Below, one piece after another: positions 58,100-64,000 of a stretch of DNA of 64,000 bases. This stretch comes from Gymnothorax reevesii. Lineage: Eukaryota; Chordata; Actinopteri; Anguilliformes; Muraenidae. Both the position numbers and the translations under genes were made by a program. The DNA is taken from assembly GCA_029721435.1 (NCBI GenBank), contig CM056576.1:70883876-70947875 (forward strand). Direction: 5' to 3'. Each line of letters opens with the position of its first letter. Positions within the stretch are counted from its first letter, which is position 1. The notes under the pieces are model-generated. The model saw only the letters and a program-made list of their open reading frames with translations. It was not told where the DNA came from and made no database searches.

Positions 58100-59246
58100 T
58101 GTCATGATTCTGGGTTTTTGATCATGTTTTATGTGTTGGTTTTGTGTTCATGATTATTGTCTTTTATTTATTCTTTTTGGTTTTTGTAATATTCTGGTTT
58201 TTGGTTCATTCCATGTTTCAGTTCCATTGCACTTGTCTCCCCTGTCTTGCGATCTAGTTGGTTCAGTCCGTCTTCCCTGTCTGCGTGCTCACTGACTTCG
58301 GGTGCTTTAAAGGCAGTCTGGTGTTTAAAACATTTCTTCGTATCTCGTTTTCTTCCTTCGACCTTCTGTTCTAATCATTAACAAGACTAACATTTGTATT
58401 TTGTATTATAGTCTACTAACACAACTAACCATGTATATATTCGATTACTAAATTACTAATGAGCACTCTAGTTTTAGTTGTAAAGCTGCACCGTTACTAA
58501 TAGACTAATTCCCTCTTCGCAATCGCCCTGTTGTATTCTCCGCCCCTTTGCTTTCCGCCGTCCTCTCCCTTTGTTCAGCGAGAATCTCTCGCACGTGCTT
58601 AATTACTTTCCTTCTCTTGTAATCTGTGCACGTAGAACTCCTGGACCGGAGCTGTTTAAATGTCATAGGCTGTCTGTGTGATTCCCGTCCGTATTTCGTC
58701 TCTCGCTAATTTTCGTGGTAAGGGTTTCCCTCATGTGATTCTCCCGATGTAATTAGCCTCATTCCCCACAGCTGATCTCTGTATAGCATGTGACCATTCC
58801 TGTGTGTATATTCGGAGTCTTTTCACTCACAGCTCTTGTCAGAACGTTGATCAATATTTCTTTGTGCAGAGCTCCTCGTATGCCATTGATTATTGTTTCT
58901 CTTCTACTGGATAGTCCGACTCTGATTCTTGCCATAGCCCTTTTGTACTGTTTTTGCATTTCTGGATTTTGACCTATTTTTGTATGACCACGAGTTCTGT
59001 GTTTGGATGCCCTGTGTATGACCATTGGCTTTGCCCATCGACTACGACTTTTTGCCTATCGTTTTCTGTACCTCTGCCCATCTGTCTTATTGGTTTTGAC
59101 CCCTGCCTGTCTAGTTGATACTGTTTTTGGATTTCGTATTGTGGCTTGGCAATTCCTGTGTTTTTTGGCTTTGACTCGGACTTCATTAAAGGCATATGTT
59201 TTTGGATTTCAGTCTCTCGCGTGTGGTTCCTGAACTGTACCTCACA
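58100..59246 (+). repeat. 3' LTR of element B
   Basis: It is 1147 bp long with ends TGTCATGATT and GTACCTCACA. It has a TATA motif near 58806-58812, GTCAGAACG about 32 bases downstream at the predicted transcript start, and ATTAAA at 59185-59190 as a possible polyadenylation signal. The CTAAC-rich block lies at 58375-58510. Confidence 0.93.
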
Positions 59247-59251
59247 CTGGC

Positions 59252-60025
59252 ATTCTGTCAATTTCATTACCATACTGCTGCTAATAAATTACCGATTGTA
59301 TTGCAAGTCTGTCTCTCATGAACAAGCTCCCAACAGCTGTTAAACTAATTTGTTGAACGACAGTATTCTAATTTATTTTTGAAAGAATTTTTATACATTG
59401 CAACATAAAATTGAAGCGTTTTCTTCTGCACATAAATGACTACGTAAAATATATGTCCGTATAAATACCTGTAAATGGCTTGGTCACGCCCTTTAAACAG
59501 CAGCCCCCGCGGCACGTTTCACTAACACGCACAAAAATTGGTACATATATGCACCATGCCCGGACGCACTTAAAAGCCTCTTGGACCTATTGGCTAAGCC
59601 CAACAGGAAGTTGGCCATTTTGATTTTAGTAGTCATTTTTGGCGATTTTCACGCTTTGTATTTCAACAAACTCCAGCTGGATTTATCTGATTGACTGCCA
59701 AATAAGTGTGAGACATCTAGACTAAGTTGTGATCAAAAGTTCTAAAAAGATCTAGTCAGCGTTGAACAGCATGGCCGTGGCGCGGCATCGAATTTACAGT
59801 ATTCGCCATGAAACAGGAAGTTGTTGAAACTTCAGTGTATTTTGTCCAATCTGCCCCAAACTTCATGATTCATAAGAGTCCCGCCCTGAACCCATCTACA
59901 TGACAATATCCAGTCATAGTCATAGCGCCCCCTGGTAGTAACAGGAAGTTACTTTTTTTTACTCTACCATGTACTGATCTAACATAGTTGCCCCAACCAA
60001 CTGCATTCCACTTTTAAGATGTGCA
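59252..60025. repeat. Dispersed repeat, no gene
   Basis: The stretch 59480-59960 carries phrases common in fish dispersed repeats (GGTCACGCCC, AACAGGAAGTTGGCCATTTT, ATAGCGCCCCCTGGTAGTAACAGGAAGT). The solo LTR at 60031-61522 follows. The sequence beyond it at 61540-61690 is similar in character. Confidence 0.5.
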
Positions 60026-60030
60026 GAATA

Positions 60031-61522
60031 TGTTAAGGATACAAGAGGGAAAAAAAAAAAAACACAGGGGAACTCAGAAACTTGGAAATACTCGGAATAC
60101 CTTGGAACACTTTACTCGAAACAGGAGGGAGACACAAAAGGGGAGTGAGACGCCAGATGCAGGGATCCAAAATGATTTTTTATTAAAACAAACACAGAAT
60201 AAACCAGGGGGAAAAAGGGGGCACTCCGGCCAACAAAAACACCGTGCCTCGCACTGAAACAGGAGAACACAGGAATCCAAAAAACTCTAAAGAATACCAG
60301 GGGGCCGACTCGGAACACCACACCAGGGGGCAGACTCAGGAACAGAACACCAGGGGGGCAGACTCGGGAATGAGGGACGGACTCGGAACAGGGACTCGGG
60401 AAGCTTGGGAACACTCACAAGACAAGACAGTTGGCACAGCTGGTAGATGGCCAAATCGGGTAGCACAGCTGGCCAGGAGAAGAGTCAGGGAGAACATCAG
60501 GAGGGGGATAGACAGGACACAGGGCTCAGGGCAGGCAGGAACGCTGGGGCTCAGGGCAGGCAGGAATGCTGGAGCTCAGGGCAGGCTGGAACGCTGGCGC
60601 TCAGGGCAGGCGGGGTAGACTGGCACAAAGGGCACAGAAGACACTGGAGGAGACAGGGGGCACCAGGGGCTTGATGGCGGCAGGAAGGGCAGGCTGGCCA
60701 GGGTAGGTGGCTGAATTGAAAACACACAGAGAAGAACTGAGGGGACCAGAGGAGAAGTGCACAGGGCAGTGAGTGCAAGTGACAGCGAAGTCAGATCTGC
60801 TCGCGTGCAGAAAAGGCTCACAGATATAGGGCAGGGGCACACACAGACACAGGTGTTGAAACTTAATTTAATTAACAAGGGGTGGAACATGAGGGAAACC
60901 AATTACATGAAAACAGATAAACATTAACACACAGACAAGGATCACAAGACAATCCCAAAGATGGGATAAATAAACTGGATAAAAAGACTCCTAAGTGTAC
61001 AGAAAAAGAGCCAGAACAGATTATAAGAATGCAGAGATTCTGCAGGAAACTTTAGCAAAGCCAGTGAACAGTAAAGCAAGGGGCGGAGACCAGAACAGAG
61101 CGACTGCTGAGAGATAATTAGTCAATTAGTAAGTGCAGCTATACAATCCCGGGTGCTCGTTAGTAGATTAGTATTATATACAAGGTTAGTATTGGTTAGT
61201 AATTTTAGCAAACAACAAACTGTTAGTAATGTTAGTAAATATAGAAAAGCAAGAGGAAACTAGCAAACGAGAACAGAAGGAAGGATGAAACCCAGAATCC
61301 GTTAAATCACTCGAAATAGTGTCACAATCAATTAACACAGAAACTGCTATGAACAAAGACGCGACCAGGGAGAAAGCAAAGACAGTATATGGGTAAAACA
61401 TGGACTGGACTTACACAGGAGAAGAATGAAATGTGAAACACTAAGACATGGACTAAAAACTGACATACCAAAATAATAACCTAAAATGAACTAACCAGGC
61501 ACACAGACCATGGAACACAACA
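60031..61522 (-). mobile_element. 1.5-kb solo LTR with internal minisatellites
   Basis: The minus strand starts TGTTGTGTTCCATGG at 61522 and ends CTTAACA at 60031. GAATA lies on both sides (60026-60030 and 61523-61527). The CTAAC-rich block at 61120-61240 (minus strand) aligns with that of element A, including the GTATAGCTGCACTTACTAAT phrase. The part nearer 60100-60850 is purine-rich and tandemly repeated, and has no counterpart in the other LTRs. Confidence 0.88.
60524..60612 (+). repeat. 25-bp minisatellite in the solo LTR
   Basis: GCTCAGGGCAGGCAGGAACG and close variants start at 60524, 60549, 60574 and 60599, an exact 25-base period. The open frames seen on both strands here reflect repeat composition, not genes. 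Confidence 0.9.
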
Positions 61523-61689
61523 GAATAAGTTGGTGAAGCTACATTTTGAACGCTGGGAAGCTACGAGTAATGGCGTCCATCTGCCAGCGTGGCGACTATC
61601 GATCCCTCGCCATGAAATTACGTTTGGCTTTTTCATGGCTTTAACGAAGTCAAAACCTCATAAAAATTAATATACAGCTCAAGAATGGT

Positions 61690-64000
61690 GAGGGCTCACA
61701 TATGATAGGGGTGTTGCCCATGAGGAGGGCAAATTGACTCGAAAGCGCACTAACTCACATCAGGTGAGGTTTATCCCTGTTGCACTCGCCATCTGTTGGA
61801 ATTCATTTATCTAGCTACATGGATCCGGATGTGCCTCTGGCTGGTAAAGCCAGTAATAATGCAATTAAATGCATGTGCAACAGCACTAAGTGTACAGGCG
61901 AGTAACAATGGGGTGCAGATGCCACAAGCCCTGTACATGAGTCCGAACTGAAAATCCTGAGTTGTGGATATTTTACAATCAAGGAGGAAATTTGGTTAAA
62001 GATTGAAAAAGCTTTGTAAACAGCCTTTTTCCTCTTGGGGGGGGGACTGACAGGGGTACACTTCTGTAAACACCCAACAATGTCATACACTTGTCTCTCC
62101 TGTGTGAAATGAGGCTCTTGCGAAAGTTTAGCCAGGAAAACTCCCCTTTTATTTTCTGGCCCATCGTTTTCTTTCATTACATCTGTCTTCATACCTCTTA
62201 TGAATTATCACTCTATATTCTGGCATTGCCCGGGGCCATCATTTGGGACATCAGGTGCTCTATCAGCTGATCACATCTATCCAATGGCTGGCCAACACAC
62301 CTGCCCTGCTAACGCATCATTTCACTGTCATCTTCTTAAATATGTTCTCTCTCTACCTCATTACATGCTAGCTGCTGTTTTGCATGCCCTCTTCCTCCCT
62401 TTGACTGCCAGTCTATGCAGATTCATGAGCCTCATCAATCTCATCTGCTCATCAGTCCCAGCAGAGCCATCAACCATTACCAGTATCTGGAATAATCAGG
62501 ATATTTATCTGCTGCTGCTCAGGGCCAAGGACCAAAGAATTTATTCACATTATAGTTTCTGTTATTTGAACAATTTGAAATCTCATAAATAATACTTTTT
62601 AGGTCTTCCACTTGTCTCTGTGATTGAATTGACATTTTGGAGATCGATATGACTCTGGCAACGATCTAAAATTAATGCAAAGAAATGCCAGATGTAAAGA
62701 GGAACATCTATCAAAACCATTCAAAACTGAATGTGATGTCAGCAGCCCTTGGAGTGTGTGTGGTCAAATTGGACAGGAATGTGTAAGACACGTGACGGAG
62801 GACACATAGAGTGGTATTAATGAATAATATCAACAATATACATTGGATCCTGCCTATTTCTTTCAGTAACTACTGTGGTGAACTGTTTCAAAGAATGGTT
62901 AATGTTCAAGCTTATATCCCAGCTGTACATTTTTGCTTTGCTAAAAGGATAGAAAATCATTTGCATTCTAACTAAAACTGTTTTGCGTTCAAGTGTCTAC
63001 CCAAATGACATAAACAGCCCCCTTTTCCCAAGAGCTGGCTATGGATTGCGATGAATATTTGCTTTAAGACAGTGTTGTCAGAAACAAAAAGGTAAATGTC
63101 ATGGAAAATTTAAATACAAAGAATTAGGTTGAAATATGTTTTGAAACAAGTCCAACAGTGTGTGGAGGTGGATAGTGGAAGCCATGCTGTGCCCCTGTGA
63201 TTGTGTTTTTCTGACTAACACGGTGTGGGAACAGAATGGGTTTTTTTCTGATAACATGAATTTTGACAGAAGTAAACACGGTGCACATGCAGAATTGCCC
63301 TCGTAGAAAAATGCCAGAAAAACCTGAGAGTTTCACTAATAATGCATAGGTCATGAATATATAACAGCAAGAAGCCTATATACACAGTATATCGAGTACA
63401 CAAAGAAAATGGAATATTCGTTCTTTGGCCAAATTAGGAAAAATTACTTTTTTAAAACTGGTTTCCTCTTAGTCTATGCCTCATAACTTGAGTGGAGCCT
63501 GAATTCCTAGACACTATCCACACCTTTCAATTGTGCCTCAACAGACTGGAGACCATGAGGCGCATCCACACAGTTGAGAATAGGATGATGCTCCCTGCAA
63601 CCTTTACCCTTTATGTTTTGATTTGGCAGAAATGTGAAAGTCTGGTTTTATCTACATTTCACTTCACTCAAACAGGGGAAAAGCAAGAATTACTGAGATG
63701 TGATCACATTAACCAAGGTGTCATAAGAGTATACAATTGCATTATGCAGCAGGGTACACTCTCATTGGAGCTGGCAACCCCTTGGACTGCCCGTGATGTC
63801 TTCCAGCATTTTTTTCTTTTTAATGTTTATTTTATAATTTTATTGACATTTGGGTCTTTACATAATTTTGTTGTCTGGAAAACAAAATTTCTGTGGAGCC
63901 CTCAAAGGAATGCTGAAAAACATTCAGAATGCATGCTACACTTTCTGTGTGAGTGTGTGAGCAGGACAACTTGGTGGGTTGGCAAGGACACTGTGCTTGG
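61690..64000. other. No gene seen
   Basis: The frames at 61815-62192 (minus) and 62200-62592 (plus) have no recognisable domain. No RNA gene, tandem repeat or transposon end was recognised. Confidence 0.5.

Larger units (their letters stand above)
53818..59246 (+). mobile_element. Element B: young Ty3/gypsy chromovirus with an internal deletion
   Basis: CTGGC lies on both sides (53813-53817 and 59247-59251). The element has a truncated 5' LTR (53818 to about 54234), a long pol frame (54240-57884), a purine tract (58087-58099) and a complete 3' LTR (58100-59246). The remaining part of the 5' LTR differs from the 3' LTR at only about two bases before the break. The missing part is the end of the 5' LTR, the primer site and the N-terminal Gag. 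Confidence 0.95.

Noticed and set aside
60244..60674. Gly/Arg-rich open frames and their antisense Pro/Cys-rich partners
   Set aside because: They come from the 25-bp minisatellite and purine-rich LTR sequence.
62200..62592. 130-residue open frame
   Set aside because: Low-complexity hydrophobic and Ser/His-rich content with no recognisable family. Could be an unknown exon but nothing supports it.

Overview
This window is vertebrate DNA, almost certainly from a ray-finned fish. The evidence is its repeat content: Tc1-like transposons, Ty3/gypsy chromoviruses with a C-terminal chromodomain, a PiggyBac remnant, a THAP-DDE transposase, a jockey-type LINE, a tRNA-derived SINE and hAT-like inserts. 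I see no bacterial genes and no intact host gene. The species cannot be named. Nearly every coding stretch is a transposon gene, and all but one carry several breaks.

Layout. 1-1357 is a dead Tc1 element. 2168-3195 holds a PiggyBac C-terminal zinc-finger fragment. 5243-6231 is a truncated LTR. 6685-13595 is a nearly intact chromovirus (element A) with 5-bp target duplications, LTRs that differ at very few sites, and one in-frame stop in gag-pol. 16190-16720 is a Tc1 remnant. 18050-19529 is a THAP-DDE transposase pseudogene on the plus strand. 19880-22640 is a tandem array with a conserved 14-bp palindrome, interrupted by a solo-LTR-like insert. 23929-24176 plus 35041-35155 is a PHD-finger exon on the minus strand, split by a 10.9-kb insert (24177-35040) with hAT hallmarks. 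35488-37255 is a SWIM/YqaJ nuclease pseudogene on the minus strand carrying a SINE. 39782-43015 is a decayed minus-strand chromovirus abutting a LINE (43018-44905). 44935-47480 is a foldback element carrying a solo LTR. 48680-49544 is a minus-strand Tc1. 53818-59246 is a second young chromovirus (element B) with an internal deletion. 60031-61522 is a solo LTR.

How it fits together. The THAP-DDE gene (plus) and the SWIM-YqaJ-PHD gene (minus) converge, as expected for one large DNA transposon of the ISL2EU/Harbinger-like type. That element would now be blown apart by the tandem array and the 10.9-kb hAT-type insert, which itself carries nested elements. The insertion order can be read from target duplications: element A GATAG, element B CTGGC, solo LTRs AGAAC, AATAC and GAATA, and the hAT-type insert GACAGGAT.

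Element A also shows a 10-nt complementarity between its predicted transcript start and the site just after the 5' LTR. This fits Tf1/sushi-type self-primed reverse transcription.

Everything here was read by eye. Family names rest on remembered motifs, not on database searches.
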